In this document: positions 10,850 to 25,200 of the stretch, one piece after another | Numbering within the stretch: position 1 is the first letter of the stretch | Layout of the letters: every line of letters begins with the position of its first letter | Origin: Unio delphinus | Lineage: Eukaryota; Mollusca; Bivalvia; Unionida; Unionidae | Assembly (NCBI GenBank): GCA_029339505.1 | Contig: JAQISU010000081.1 | Location: 15,599,001 to 15,663,000, forward strand | Direction: 5' to 3' | Length of the DNA: 64,000 nt | Notes under the pieces: model-generated | Database searches by the model: none | The model's input: only the letters and a program-made list of their open reading frames with translations | Told to the model about the DNA's origin: nothing | Position numbers and translations under genes: made by a program

Positions 10850-11580
10850 AGTAGCATTCTTGGAGTGTAAGTATCGATCCCGATGAAGCAAGCATATGTC
10901 CGCTCTTTCTAACATGTGTCCCAACCTTGTGTTTTGAGAATTTTATTTTAATTACCTTTATCTGTTATTTTATAGACATTGTACAGAATTTTAATATCTT
11001 TATATTTTCTTAATTCTTTTTCGTGCTTACGTTTATTTAGTTCTAATATGTCAGACATCTATCCTGATTATTAATATCAAGAAATCATGGGGAAAAAAAA
11101 CATAAATAAGACTGATGTGGTAGAATTCGCATATTTGATCCACAAATCAACTTTTAAAATATTTTTTGCACAATTGTTCATGGTAATAAATTAAATAAAT
11201 TGATAAAAACCCCACAACTATTTTCATTCAGATCATAAAAGTTGAAACGGACGAGATCTTTCTTTAACAAAAATTAAACCTATTTTTAGGTCAAACTGTT
11301 CCTGGAAAAGAAGAACTTATGGGATAGCCAGTTGACAAGCATCACAACATCTCCTAAAATACTTTGGAGGATTGCCATGAAATTTAATACATTTGTCCCA
11401 AGGTCACTGGTCTTAAATGAAAGTGATGTCACTTGAAAATCCAATATTGCCACATATTTGAATATATTTTTATGGCTACAGTTCTTAAAAGGAAAGTTTT
11501 ATTGAGATGGTGTTTGTCACTAATAGCCTACATTTGGTGTTTAGTTGGTCATATTTAAGAAAGAAAATATTGCCAGTTTG

Positions 11581-12264
11581 TAGTGTTGTTCCGATTATCG
11601 ATTATAATCGATCATCAGTTGGTTGAGCAAATCAATAAGATAATCGACTGTGAAACTCCATAATCGATTGTGTGTAAAGCGTATGCAAAGCACAAAGGTT
11701 AATAAAACTCCCAGCCACTAAAGTTGACCTGAAATTTTGTAATCACTTCACAACTACAGATAAAAAACCTTACGATTTATAATTAGGAACCATTTTTGTC
11801 ATGATTACATAGTCAAGTTCTTAAATTGTTGAGTTAATAAATTTAAACAGACTTTGTTGATTTGTTTCAGTTAAATCGCAACATATTTTGTAGTATTTAT
11901 AAACAATGACAAACAAGAAAATCATGTCCATCTATACTTTAAATTATAGACACATCACATATGAACGAAAGAATGTAGCAGTATTTCAGTTACATGTGAC
12001 TGATCATCCATAAAATGTTGCTTTCATTTAACAAAGTTGTAGAACGAAAGTAACACACAATGTAATATTACTGTCAGGTTAAAGTATACATGTCATTAAA
12101 AGAGATTACTCCTGTACATTTATAAATATATTGAACTCTTGATCAAAGATATAACTGTGTAACAAACATTAAAATTTGCTCTTAGTAACCGATTATAATT
12201 GATGATCAGTTGGTTAAGGGGAACTGATTATCGATTATAACTTTCTGACCGATTCCCATCACTA
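11581..12264. mobile_element. Non-autonomous hAT-type DNA transposon, 684 bp
   Basis: The element is flanked by a perfect 8-bp direct repeat CCAGTTTG at 11573-11580 and 12265-12272. It begins TAGTGTTGTTCCGATTATCG and ends ...CGATTCCCATCACTA, giving an imperfect terminal inverted repeat starting TAGTG. The subterminal regions share GATTATAATCGAT and GATCAGTTGGTT motifs. An 8-bp duplication and a (C/T)AGTG end are hAT characteristics. No transposase frame is inside, so it is a deletion derivative or MITE. Confidence 0.85.
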
Positions 12265-12556
12265 CCAGTTTGACATCCAATGTAGGCAGCATGATATCTT
12301 GAAAATCCTCCTTATTGTTACTTTTCCTGGATGGCTGTTTCTATTAACCCATGGGAAGTGCCAAAAGATTTTCATGCATCCATGTTTATAATACTCATGT
12401 TACTCATAGGCTTGTTTCACATGGTTAAAAATTATCTCATTCCAATTCACTTTTGATTGTATTACATACTTGTTCTTACAACATGGTTAAACATCTTTAT
12501 GTTTCCATGAAAAATACTTTCAGATAACTGCAATAAGGAATTATTGTTTGCTTCAG

Positions 12557-12772
12557 GTTTCACAGCAATGACGTCAACAAAAGACAGGTATGATTGCAGT
12601 AACAAGCACAGAGGATATGCGTTGATTTTTGCTAATGAGGATGTGGAACCAAAAAGGAAATGGGCACTTGATGACGAAATGTACATGACAGAACTTCTCA
12701 GACACCTAAAGTTTTCTGTTATTAATAGAAGTGATTTATCAGCTAAGGAAATTGTTCAAATACTTAATGAAG
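12557..12772 (+). CDS. Caspase exon 1 of model: p20 N-terminal part
   Basis: A strong acceptor (TTGTTTGCTTCAG) precedes 12557, and the exon ends AATGAAG before a GTAAAT donor, phase 1. It encodes YDCSNKHRGYALIFANED, then KRKWALDDEMYMTELLRHLK and SVINRSDLSAKEIVQ, which is p20 strand 1, the substrate-Arg region, helix 1 and the conserved x-D-L motif. The usual Arg-x-Gly-x-x-x-Asp here reads R-K-W-A-L-D-D: the Arg and the acidic residues are kept but Gly is replaced by Trp, which may alter the S1 pocket. An in-frame ATG at 12568 could serve as the start if the exon is transcribed first. Confidence 0.82.
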
Positions 12773-13194
12773 GTAAATCAGTTTCACAATGAGAGCTGAT
12801 TTGTTGCAATCATTTGTATATTTCACTGTTGAAATAAAAAGTATATAATTGATAATTATTAATGTGCAACTGTAGACCCCAATATTTTATGTGAATGTTA
12901 ATAAATATAGATTTGTTTGTGTGATCCTCAGTAGTTAAATACTAGGGATATTTATTTGATCAAATTACCTCTGTTCTATGACCTATTTAATTTTGTTGTT
13001 GGCTATGTTAGAAAGGAAAAATGTAGTAGTTATATAATATACACATTTAATAAACAGCAAGTACAAAGGCGTTAATTCAGAAAATTATTAAAGCAATATT
13101 TTTCTCCTAAGTTATGCATCTGTTTCATTGGGAGATTTATAATAAAAGAAAATAATCATTGAAAATGATAATATAATGTAATTATTGTATGGGC

Positions 13195-13229
<35 letters not shown>

Positions 13230-16200
13230 CTGCACTGGTGGCATAGTGGTTAGAGCATCTGCCGTATTAGTGGTGGGTTCGATCCCCGCCAGAGTCATAC
13301 CAAAGGCTTACAAAAAATGGTACTAACAGCTGCCTCGCTTAATACTCAGCATTAAGAGGTTAGTTTTAGGACTGGTCAGCCTGGTGTCAATATAATGTGA
13401 CTGGGTGGGATATCATGCTGCATGTCTGTGGCATGATGCCCCAGTATTAGACATCACTATAAACTGCCTCACTGCAGACATCGTAGCGATATGACTGAAA
13501 CATTGTTAAAGCTACATTACAAATTCTAATCAAACAAACAAATGTATGTGTGTTTTACATATATATGGTTGGTTGTGTATAGTGTATATATGTGTACATG
13601 TAGAAAATGGTTATAATAAATACTCTTTTCTTTTGAACACTATCTGTCTCTCTGTCTTTGTCTCACTCTATCTCTCTCTCTCTAAGTAGCCAATATTAAA
13701 TTTTGTATTTGGTTTTTAATTAGAAAATTGTACTCTAAGCTAGTGTTAACCACTATTCCCTGAGTGTATACCCATAACATGTAGTATGTATAAACAGTAA
13801 ACAGATTAGAGCTCATGTAAAACTATCTTTGGGACAGTTTATATAGCTAATTGTCAACAGGCAACTAAAAGCAAGTTCATCAAGCATAAATAACCACCAT
13901 TATTTCACATATTACATAATTGACTAACAATAGCTAGTGTGATGTGTTTAATCTCGTGAGGACTAATGTGGGTGAGCTCATCAGGCTAATTTGCATAGAA
14001 ATTTTTTATAAAGTGGAACAACCCACTCTTTTTTAAGTTTTAGGTAAACCAAAGAGATGTATGTTGAAGAACAAAAGTTACTAACACTATTGCCTTAAAT
14101 AAGAATGTTTAAGACAGCGCTCTTTGAGGAATTTAGCGAGAGACCAAGTTTGTGAATAGCAGAATATTTCTTTCATAATCAGATTTTACACCATATATCA
14201 AACACATACGACACAATATTTCATTGCATATGTAGTATTCAAGTGCAATTCATTTTTGAAGACAAAATGTCCAAAACACATTTGCTGTGATTCAAGAAGC
14301 AATAAGCTATTAGGGAAGCCAGCAAAGCCCAATATGACTAAATTTCAGAACACATGGTTGACGTAGTTTGATTTTGTGAAGTACAGTCAGTGGCAGGAGA
14401 GAGCATTTCATTCTTAGCACTTACTGCAGTAGTCATTATACAGTCACAGTATGACATCTGTATGTAAAATCAGAACAAACAGAACATTTTCAGCATGTTG
14501 AATTGAACAGTCATCTTAGTTAAAATGCCAACTGCTAATTGACCCATGCTTTTCAAGACGAGTTTAACCATGAAATAGATCAAATGAAAGACAATAATAA
14601 GAACACACTCATATATTGCACGATTGATTTGTCTGGATAAAGAAATCATGTTAGCATTCATAATGGTCAGGCATTTATTAATGTTGTAATACCTCTAAGG
14701 CTCCCATTATGTTTAACAAAATCATGCCCACACACACAGACCGCCCATCCACACTCTGAAATCTTCAGATCAATATTAAGCAAGAAAGTTCTGACCAGCT
14801 CAGAGAATCCGTCAGTGAAGTTTGAACAGTGGTTTTATTCGGTCTCTAATGAACACAAAGATGAAAACAAATGACACTTGCATTACCTTCACCCCCCACC
14901 CACCCCACTGAACTGTTGAGAAAAGCAAAGAATACATCTAATAAAGCCTATAGTTTGCCATCTAATGGATTTTAAAAACAGAAACTTGTTGAAATATGTT
15001 TTTATCTGATGTTAGTGTGGTATTGATTATGTGTATGGTATTTGGCAATGCTAGTTCTACCAACTATTTGTCATTGTAAGTGTATGTTAAATACTTTTTG
15101 AAAAAAGACAAGTTATTTTATTTTATTTTGATTTGAATTTTAGTTGTTTTATATGGGATTATGTGAAAATATAGATTATTTTTAATTGGAAGATGTGGCT
15201 TTTTTTAGTCACATGCACTGATACCCATTGGAACCTCAAAACAGTTTTTGACTCTCGAAACTCCCCATCATTGTCAGGTAATATGGCAGGTATGAATAAG
15301 CTGATCTGATCTGTGTCCAGTAGAGTTAAAATCCATCTGAAAGATCATATGAAAACAAATGTCAGACTAATGACAGAAGCCTTCTTCTGTGAAGAATTTT
15401 AGGCTGTATGTGGTTTTAATATATATGTTTGGTAGGAATACAGACAACTCTGTTCTGTTATATTTTTAAACATGCAAAATGTGTAGACTGAGGTAGTATA
15501 GGTATGTATTTGCAACAGCTGCAAAATGTTCAAATTGAGGTAGTTTTGGTGTGAATATGCTACAGCTGCAAAATATGTCGACTAAGATTGTATAGGCATG
15601 TATTTGCAACATCTGAAAAATATGTAGACTACAGTAGTGTATATGTGCAACAGCTGCAAAATATGTAGGTTGAAGTAGTATTGGTATGTATACTGAAGCA
15701 ATATGTGTACATGTGCAACAGATGCAAAATGTGTAGACTGAGTGGAAGAGGGACAAACACAATCATGGTGTTGGATTTCTTGTCCACAAGGGCATTGTGC
15801 AGAGAATGATTGCTTCCTAGTCTCAAGCAGGCTTATTACCATCCTCCCTTCAACATCACAATCATAGAGGCTTATGCACCCACATCCAACTATTATGACA
15901 GAACTGGAGAATTTTTGTGATAAACTGTTAGATGTTATTGACAGTTCACCCAAGAAGGACATTTTGTTTGTACAAAGAGACTGGAATGCAAAGGTGGGAA
16001 CTGTCTGAAAAACAAACTGGCAAAGCACATGTGGACCCTTCTGCAATGCAGATACAAATGAAAGAGGGTTCAGGTTATTGGAGTGTGCACCCCATAATGA
16101 TCTTGTGCTTGGCAACACATTTGGTCCCTACAAAGCATCTAGAAGTGAAGGACCTGACACAGTCCATATGGACTGATTAATTACATCTTGGTGAAAAGAC

Positions 16201-19200
16201 AATTTAGCACAGGATTGAATATCACCAGAACACGAAGTTACCCAGGAGCAGATATTGGAAGTGATCATGATTTTATTAATGACATCATTTCACTACCACG
16301 TAAAATTGATCAAAAAGCCTAAACCAACCAAGCATCATGTCTGACCTTGAAAATTTGAAAGATCCAAAGGTTGCAGAAACCTTTCAAGTTGTGATAGGTG
16401 GTAAGTTTGCACCTCTGACAACACTGGGCAACCATTACATTTTCTGAGAGTCCATTACAACCATATTCAATGCTAATGTGACTGGCGCAGCCAAGGAGAT
16501 CACTGGTAAACATCGTTAAACAAATAAACCTCGGGTCACAACAGATGTCCTTGAACTATGTGACAAAATTAGAGAATTGATAAATGGTAAAAGAACTCAT
16601 GAGAGGGCTAGAACTTACAGAGATAAACAACTTAATCAGGAAGAGCATGAGAAAAGGCAAAAGAGTGCTGGATAGAAAGGCAATCCAGTCTGAGCAGAAA
16701 CAACAACAAGAAGGTATATCAACTGAATGATGTCGCAACCATGAAACAAGGGAAAACTACCACCATCCCAGACAAATGAGGAAAATGCCTCAGAGAAGAT
16801 CAAGAAATCGTCAAACGATGGACAGAACACTGCACAGAATTGTACAATGATAAGAACCAAAGCGATCCAACATATTAAATGGCCCTCAGGCAGAAGAAAT
16901 TGATGACAACCGAATTCTTTGCAAGAAAGGAGAGACTACGGTATGGTCACTAAAGAAAGGAGATTCAGCTGGTATTGACAACATAACAGCATAACTCGTT
17001 CAAGCAGGAGGAGAAGAGATAGGCAAAGTCCTAACAACAATCTGCAACAAGATATGGCAGACAGGAAGGAGAATGGCCCACAACATGGACTCAATCTTTG
17101 GTCATCGTGCTCCCCAAGAAAGGTACATACAGCTATGTCAAAACTACAGAACCAGCAGTCTGATCAGTCACCTGAGCAAAGTCTTGCTGAAGATAAATCT
17201 CAACAGATTAAAGTCTCAAGCTGTTTGGTGAAGAGCAGGCAGGCTTCCAATCAGGAAAGAGCACCATAGAACAAATCTTCAATCTCAGACTCCGTTGTGA
17301 AAAATTCTTTCAGCATCAGCAAAGTCTCTACCATGTCTTTATAGATTTCATAAAGATTTTTGACATGGTATGGGATGTAGCCCAGATCTGCCCACACATG
17401 ATGCAATGGCTCATCTGGATCTGTTCAGTTTGCATTTAGACTTGTCTTATAAGAGTGTATATAGGTTATACATAATGTATGTATTTTTCATCATGATCAG
17501 CAGGGAAAGCATTTGGGGAATTTTGAGTAGTTTTGTTTTGTAAATAAATTTTCTCAAGTTGCTCAAAGAAGTTGAAATCAGATGAAGTCATAGAGGGCCA
17601 TGGATATTCTTTTATTTCAGTAAAAGCAGTAACTTCAATTTTCAATGATTAGATGTCATGATACACTCTGTATATCAATATTATCAGTAGTTATTAGTAT
17701 ACCATATCTTATAAGTTAACTGCTAAAAAACAGATCCTGACCTGAAAATGTGTGATGCATCTGCATATCTGGGTCTATATTGTTTGTTCTACTAATTACT
17801 CCTATGTCCAGGTATAGATGAAAACCAGTACTCAATACCAATATAGTCTATGCACAGACCCTGATCTGCCAGTGCATTATGCAACAGTAGATCTTAGTCT
17901 TTGCAGTTGAACTTGACTTGTAAGTGACTACATATGGTAAATGTTTCTCTTTCTTTAAGCTCAGACACTGAGTCTTCTAAATGTTTTTATAAATGCCTTC
18001 TTCCCTGAAAGTGATTATCAAAATAATGCATAGATACATATAAGATACATATATTTAACCAGTGATGAACATTGGACAGTTTATTATTATTCATAAAGTA
18101 CAATTGAGAGCTGATTAAAGGTAACAGTAAAATATAGTGAAGAAAAATATTGTTTATATGGGGCTAATAGCAGGTTTTGATTCACAAATTAGATAACACT
18201 TTGGGTGGGGTGAGATGAACCTGTGGGCTGGTCACTTAGAACTCAGGAGAGACCCAGTCTAGATAATGAACATCTTTGGACTATCAAATATTTGTATCAC
18301 TGGTTGTTATATACTCCCTCACCTAAAGAGCTCATATGAAGCTGTCAGAAGGTTGAATAGGGATTGAGTGGGGCCTACAAGAAAGCAGTATAAAGGATTA
18401 CCACTTATCTTCTAAAATGTCAGTAGATACATGTTTAAGTTTATACAGAATACATGTACAGTGTATTGCTGGAGAATGATATAAATATAAAACTGTACCA
18501 GGAGATATTATAAGAGGATATTTAGCTCACACATTGTGAACTTTATAAATGGATTTTCATGTAATTAATATTTCAATATTTGCATATGTAAACTTTCATC
18601 ACTGAAGTAACATTTGTTATGCTTTCTAGTTTTAAAAGAGAAAGAGTTCCTGGAAAACTCTGACTGCTTTGTATGTGTGATCAGTACCCATGGCAGAGAG
18701 ATTCCATCACCGGATGGCAAAACTTATCAGCAAGAACTATCTTGTATTGGCGAAACTTCCATTACAACACAAGAGATAGTCAGAATGGTCAGTGAGTGTG
18801 AAGCTCTGGAAGGGAAGCCAAAATTATTTTTCATTCAGGTATGTAGGAAGCTAAAATCTGTACATGTATGGTCTATATCAACACCAAATTAACCATAACA
18901 CTATAAACTTTGACAACATAAAAGCTATTTTGAGCAGCTGGTAAATGTCAATTTCATTCATACCATTTTACAGCAGATGAAAAGGCAGAAATTCCTCCAC
19001 AAATTTACTATTTTTAGAAGCCATGGTGAAAAAAATTATACAGTGTAGTTGTAGTTTTAACTAGTAGTCAACTTTTAGTAATAAAAAATAGCAATCTAAC
19101 ACCAGTCATACCCATGATAGCTAATTAAAAGGTTAACCATGACTAGAAAAATATAGCTGATTTGTAGACATTTCCATATCTACTTTTGTCTGCTATAAAT

Positions 19201-22200
19201 TATACTTAAATTTGAAGGTTTTATTGACTAGTTTAAAATATCCAAGCCCTAATCTTGTCAAGGGTTCTAGTTATCATTTTAATTTGTTGTCAAGGTTTGT
19301 CATTGTCATTTTAATTTTACAAAATTATTTTCTCAGAACAGTGTAAATATACTTTAATGGAGACATGTATTAATCTATGCTTAGGCACATTGCCTTCTTT
19401 TTAAATAACCTTGTTTTATTTCCATGATTTTGCAATTTTTCAGTTATTTTATTTCACTATGCAAGTTTAAAATTTTTAATATCTGATTTGATTCCATTAC
19501 AACAAAGAATCTCCCAATTAGTTCCAGACTAAATTCAAATATGTGATGCATGATTATGTAGTGTTCATTGTTAATTGAGAGAAAGAAGTGAAACCAACAA
19601 GTTTAGTAAAATTAACAAATATATTTATTTCTCTTCAATACAAAATTAAAATTTATGAACTTGTAGTTTTATGAATTAATTCCTAAATCCAAAAGTAAAG
19701 AATCTTCCTAATGAATTCCAGTAATCTGTAATGGTCTGATGTACCAGTAATCTTGACTACGTTAAGGTACCAACTGTATTGATGCATCACAATAATAAAA
19801 TCCAGAATGCTGTTGTTTAATGAATTCACAATCATCCCAAAGTAGTGTTGTAATCCAAAATGTCATTGAGCACTTTATAATTCCATTGAATAAAGAAACT
19901 AAATGATTCCTCCCAAATTATACCTGAACACAAATGTAAATGATTCCACAGACTGAACTTAAAAGAGAATTTAATAATTTTGCTTATCACATCTTTGTAT
20001 ACTAATTTCACTTGACCAAAGACAATAAAATGTCCAAGATGTGGATCATAAGTTCATTTCCAGAACATTCTGAGTTTCTAATAAGGTTAGACCTTGAACT
20101 CTTGAATGTGCTGATGTACCAATAGTCCTCATGTATCACAATAATTCAGAATGTCTTTGATTATAGTAACAATAAATCCATATAGAGTTTTAGTCCAACC
20201 AGTCCAATGAGCACTTCATAATTCTAATAAATAATTTAAATAATTGAGTCCTCACAAATTAAAGCTGAACATAACAGTAAATCCATACTGATAATATAAG
20301 AAGAAATGAATGATCTTGTTGATTTTAAACTTATAAGCATGCCCATTCAACCTAAGTAAAAATGTACTTTTCTAAAAATAACAATCATTTTAATGTAAAT
20401 ATTTGCTTCTAGAGCCATCTAAGGTCATTATCAAAACTAAGTCTTGAACTTAGACCTATGTACACATTTAGTTATAACTTATACACAGGACAGCACATCT
20501 GTAAGAGTGGTAGCTAAAACTCTATCCTCAATCATGGATAAAAGTCAAGCACTCAAAATAAATTTTAAAAAATGCATCACAAAAGAGTCCTTCAGTGGGC
20601 ATTACATTGTTATCAAGCCAATCAATAAATTGTTCCTTTCTTTTAAATATGAAATTTTTTCATTTATGTTTATTGTAATTAATTTTATTGTCAGCTAGGT
20701 TTTTTTCTTATCTATTGTGGAAATTTACAGACATTGAATTCATGATTTTAAAACCTGAAGGTCCAGGGGTAGTTATTATGAGTCTACAGTGTGCACAGTG
20801 TGAGAAAAACTAGAAGCACTGAATACAACTCGGCAAGAAGTGTATCCCATAGACATACTAGTTTCTCTTATTTTAAAATAGCATTGCAGAACTGAACTAC
20901 TATGTAACTCCAATGGCTAGTCCATGATTAATGATAAGTTCATAATCCACTCTTAAAAAGTGGACAAATTTCTTTTTTCGAAAACTGTTTAGCACAAATT
21001 TTTTACTTGTAAACACAAATTTGCTGGGTTAACATTTGATGGGTTAGCATTAGATTCATTGGAGTAGTACACAATATACAGACTAGTAACGAATAAAAAA
21101 ATATAGTACCGTATTTTCCGGCCTATAAGTCGATACTTTTTTACTTGAAAGTCAGGTCTTCATCTTCTACTCCGAATTGACTTAAGATTTGGAATATGTC
21201 ATTGAAATTGCATAGATTTTAATATGGAATTTGGTACCTGGTATGCTATCAAAATTATAAGAGATTACCAGCATAGCTTTTTCATTGATCTAATTGATCC
21301 TACAAAGGGATCTAATCTATATTAACTTGAGATTTCTATGATTATTTATAAAGTAGCTTATGCTTCCTACTGAATCCCCCAAATCATATGTTTATAATTG
21401 TATTTGACAAAGTTTCTGAAATAAATATGGTTTAAACTAAAATCAGATATATAGACGTACTACTCATAAATCACCAATGATCCATTTTTATTTTTACATT
21501 TCAGTTAAAAGGAAATTGCAATGTCAACACATCATTTATATTCATTTTCAACCTGCTGTTGTTTCAGTGCCTCTCTTTGACTATACCAGTAGTTGATAAA
21601 TCGGTCTTTGGTTTCCAGGATATTGGCTTTGAATACTGATGCTAGTTACCGACTTGTGGTACCACATTGTTCTTCATCATTAATCCGCATCAATTACGCT
21701 ACCTGTTTTTAATATCAAGTGGATTAAGAACCACAGAAAATGTGCCCATTCAATTTTTAAAGATGTAGATAATGAATTTAGCCATGGGCATTGTTTTTAG
21801 TGCTATGTTACTGGCACATTTTGATGAGTTAGGAATGTTTGAATCGATCTTTTCAGTCATAATCATTCATATAAATATCACCGTACAAATGATAAAACTT
21901 ATCTCACAATGCCTCCCATCAAATCATGCAAGCCTTACACAGCGGCTTTTATACTGGAAAATGTACAGTTTGCCAAGGAGAAAGGTGGGAATTTGGCTGC
22001 CTACAGAAAATATGGTGTCAGTGAAAAATGTGTCTGGAATTGGCATAAAGCTAAGGTTGCATTATGCGCAACAAAAAAAAAAACAAAGAAAATTGTGGCT
22101 GTAAAGCGTGATGGATTAATATCGAGGATAAATTAGAAGAATATGTCTTGACAGAACGTGTCGCATCTCATGGAATGAAATGGAGACGGACGATGATGAA

Positions 22201-25200
22201 AATATTTCCAATGATCTGAGCACTGAGATAGCCACCATTTTTTATTCTGATATGGAAGATGAAGACTTCAAGTGATTTTCAGATATTGGAGATGATTAAG
22301 TGAATTCTTAATCCTTATTTTATTAATTACAATGTGGAACAGTTCTACTACTGGTAATAAAATTACAACCTCGATGTGCTATAAATTAAAATTGACATGT
22401 TAAAAAATATGCATGCATTATGAAACTATTCATTTCTGTAAACTTGATATTGCATTTCACAGATATGTTAATGTATAATATTTAAAAAAAATAAGTTAGT
22501 TTTCATTTGTAACCTTTCTGTTTTCTCTCTTAATTTTCTTCACATTTCTGATTTCCCTATGGATTGTGACATTTGCCTATTGTTAGCCTCAGAGTTTATC
22601 TTTCTGTTTAATCTTGCACTCAAGACTGGTTTCAGCTGGAATAATCAGGTCAGCATTAGACCTTTAATTAATATGTACATAGAATTCACAACCATGTGGC
22701 TTTTGTTGCAATGTATAGGATAATTAAAACAAGCATGCACGGTTTATTGAGCTGTATCATTAATATTATCATTAATAACAGAATATAGCAGTGTCTTGTA
22801 CTGAAGTAAAATCACAAGCATGTTAGCATCAGTGATGCGAGTTCATGCCTGCCGGTAATATGGAATATCTTGTAGTGATACCATTACCAAAAGTTACTAG
22901 TGTAAAATATGAAGCTAATTTATTGACCCAGCATCATTTTATACTCTGAATTGACTTAAAGATGGATGAAAAATGGAAATTTTACAAAATTAGTGAATTT
23001 GACTTACTGTATACTTCGCATTGATTATAGTACAGAAAATACAGTAATTCAAGTCTGAAAATTAGATTGAAGTCACCTGCTTTTAATATACTTAAGATGC
23101 ATCCACATGTAAACTTTCTTGAGTTATTGCAAAAGTGGGTCAATGATATATTGAGGGTATAATGAACAGATAGCTACAAATGCAAAGGTGACTCAGGCAT
23201 GAAAATTAGGTCATTATGACCTAGGCATGGGTCCACATATAATTCCATGCATCCATTCATCCTTTTGTCTAACCATGACACAATCTTGTGAATGTAGCAA
23301 GTCCCAGTCTTTTGTGGACTGCTAAGTATTTAATACATATTATTATTAGTCATCATCTGTCTAAAGATATGGATATCAACAAATCACCATGCACATGTGA
23401 TTATTGTTCAGAGTCATTGACTTTTTTGACTTGGAACAAAATGCATTCTAATGAAGATGCAGCTAATTTTGAAGTTTTAAGTGGATTACTTTGATGCTTG
23501 ATCAGTCTCATGGCTGTCATCTGAAGATGTACATATGAAACAATTACTGTACTCCTGCAGTTTTTTCCAGTTTTGTCTTGCAGCTAAATGCAGTGCATGG
23601 TAGAATCTTCAAATTGCAACTTGTCTTGCAGTGAAATATAGTACCTATTCTAGTTATTATTTGGAGATGGAATATACTGAGAAATCACTGTGCTTCTGTC
23701 TTTATTATTAAGTTAAATGTTTAAATTTATTCACTCTCTAGCTAAGGGGTTAGCAACCTATTTTACATAGTGCCACTTTTTTCCAGATTAATTACAACCG
23801 AGTGGCCGAGTGGTCTAAAGCGCTGTTCGTCACGGACCACTGCCTTCTCACCTCTGTCTGCGTGTGTTCGAGTCTAAGATTCGGCAAATGTAGTTATGTG
23901 AGAAAGCTTGCCAGTAGCTTCTTGTGGGTCAGTGGTTCTTTCCGGGCTTTGTCCGGTTTCTTCCTCCACCATTAATACTGGCCGTCATGTATAGCCTATA
24001 TTGTGCTGAAAAATGGCGTTAAACCATTTAAAAAAAATAAAAAAAAATTAATTACAAAGTGATACCACCAGCAAGAATAACTGTTAAAATCAAGATTTTT
24101 TGCTACACATTGCATGCCATACAAAACCTTTTGATGTGCCACATTATGGCATGCATGCTATAGGTTGCTGACCTCTGCTCTATCTAATAAAAGGTAGGCT
24201 TAAGAAAAAATATTTGTTAAAAGAACTACTTGGGTACCCATCCCCATGCCCCATTCTTCGAGTTTATCATCAGAGAAATGTTACTAGGGTTCCTATTCCT
24301 TTTCCCATCCTTGTGGTTGATCATCAGAGAAATGTTACCAGTAATTTGCACAAATACAAGATTCTACTTTTCACAAGATGAAATATACTGTTTTACATGA
24401 CAGAGCTACAAAATATGTTGTATATTGACTTTGAAATGTATCTCAATGGCCTTCAGTTTATAATTTTCTCTTACAGATGACTATCATGTCATTTGCTACA
24501 TCAAGAGGTATTGTTGTAGGTGTTGTATAGTGACAATTTTTTTTCATCATGAGGTGGTATTGTAGGTGTTGTATGTTCACATGTCATTTGCAGCATGAGG
24601 TTTTGTTGTAGGTGTTGTCAGAAATCATTTGCTACATAATTTGATGTCAGTGTTCCATAGTCACATTATTTGCTACATCAGGAGGTGTTATTGTATGTGT
24701 TGTGTAATCACAGATCATTGGCTGCATATGTTGTTGTCAGTGTTGTATAGTCACATGTCATTTGCATGTATGAGGTTTTTTTGTAGGTGTTGTATAGTCA
24801 GAAATCATTTGCTACATAATTTGTTGTCAGTGTTCCATAGTCACATTATTTGCTACATCAGGAGGTGTTATTGTATGTGTTGTCTAATCACATATCATTT
24901 GCTGCATAATATGTTGTTGTCAGTGTTGTATTGTCACATATCATTTGCTAAATCATGAGGTGCTATATAGATCACACGTCAAAATTTCAAAAGCCCAGTA
25001 CAGGGATTGGGGAGATTGGGACCTAAAATTGGGCAGTTTTTAGTGGTACTTTTAGGCCTCATTTTATTAAATATTGACTGATCTTCTGCATCCAATGCAT
25101 GTGAAATTCTCAAAGGCTGTACCATTTCTCCCTGTTATTTCCCCCAGGACATGCCCTCTTTGCATATTCTGGTCAGTTGCGTCCATACTGCACATTAATA

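Noticed and set aside
20444..20698. 84-codon frame as an additional caspase exon
   Set aside because: No caspase motif is present, and the neighbouring exons already join in phase without it.
23799..24047. tRNA-like sequence with A and B boxes, taken as a tRNA gene
   Set aside because: The head is followed by a shared SINE body and tail and flanked by a target duplication; the same holds for the copies at 13228, 31531, 32198, 38616, 59066 and 63508.
24629..24958. Cys/His-rich 109-codon frame as a zinc-finger gene
   Set aside because: The Cys/His pattern follows a minisatellite unit and lacks zinc-finger spacing.
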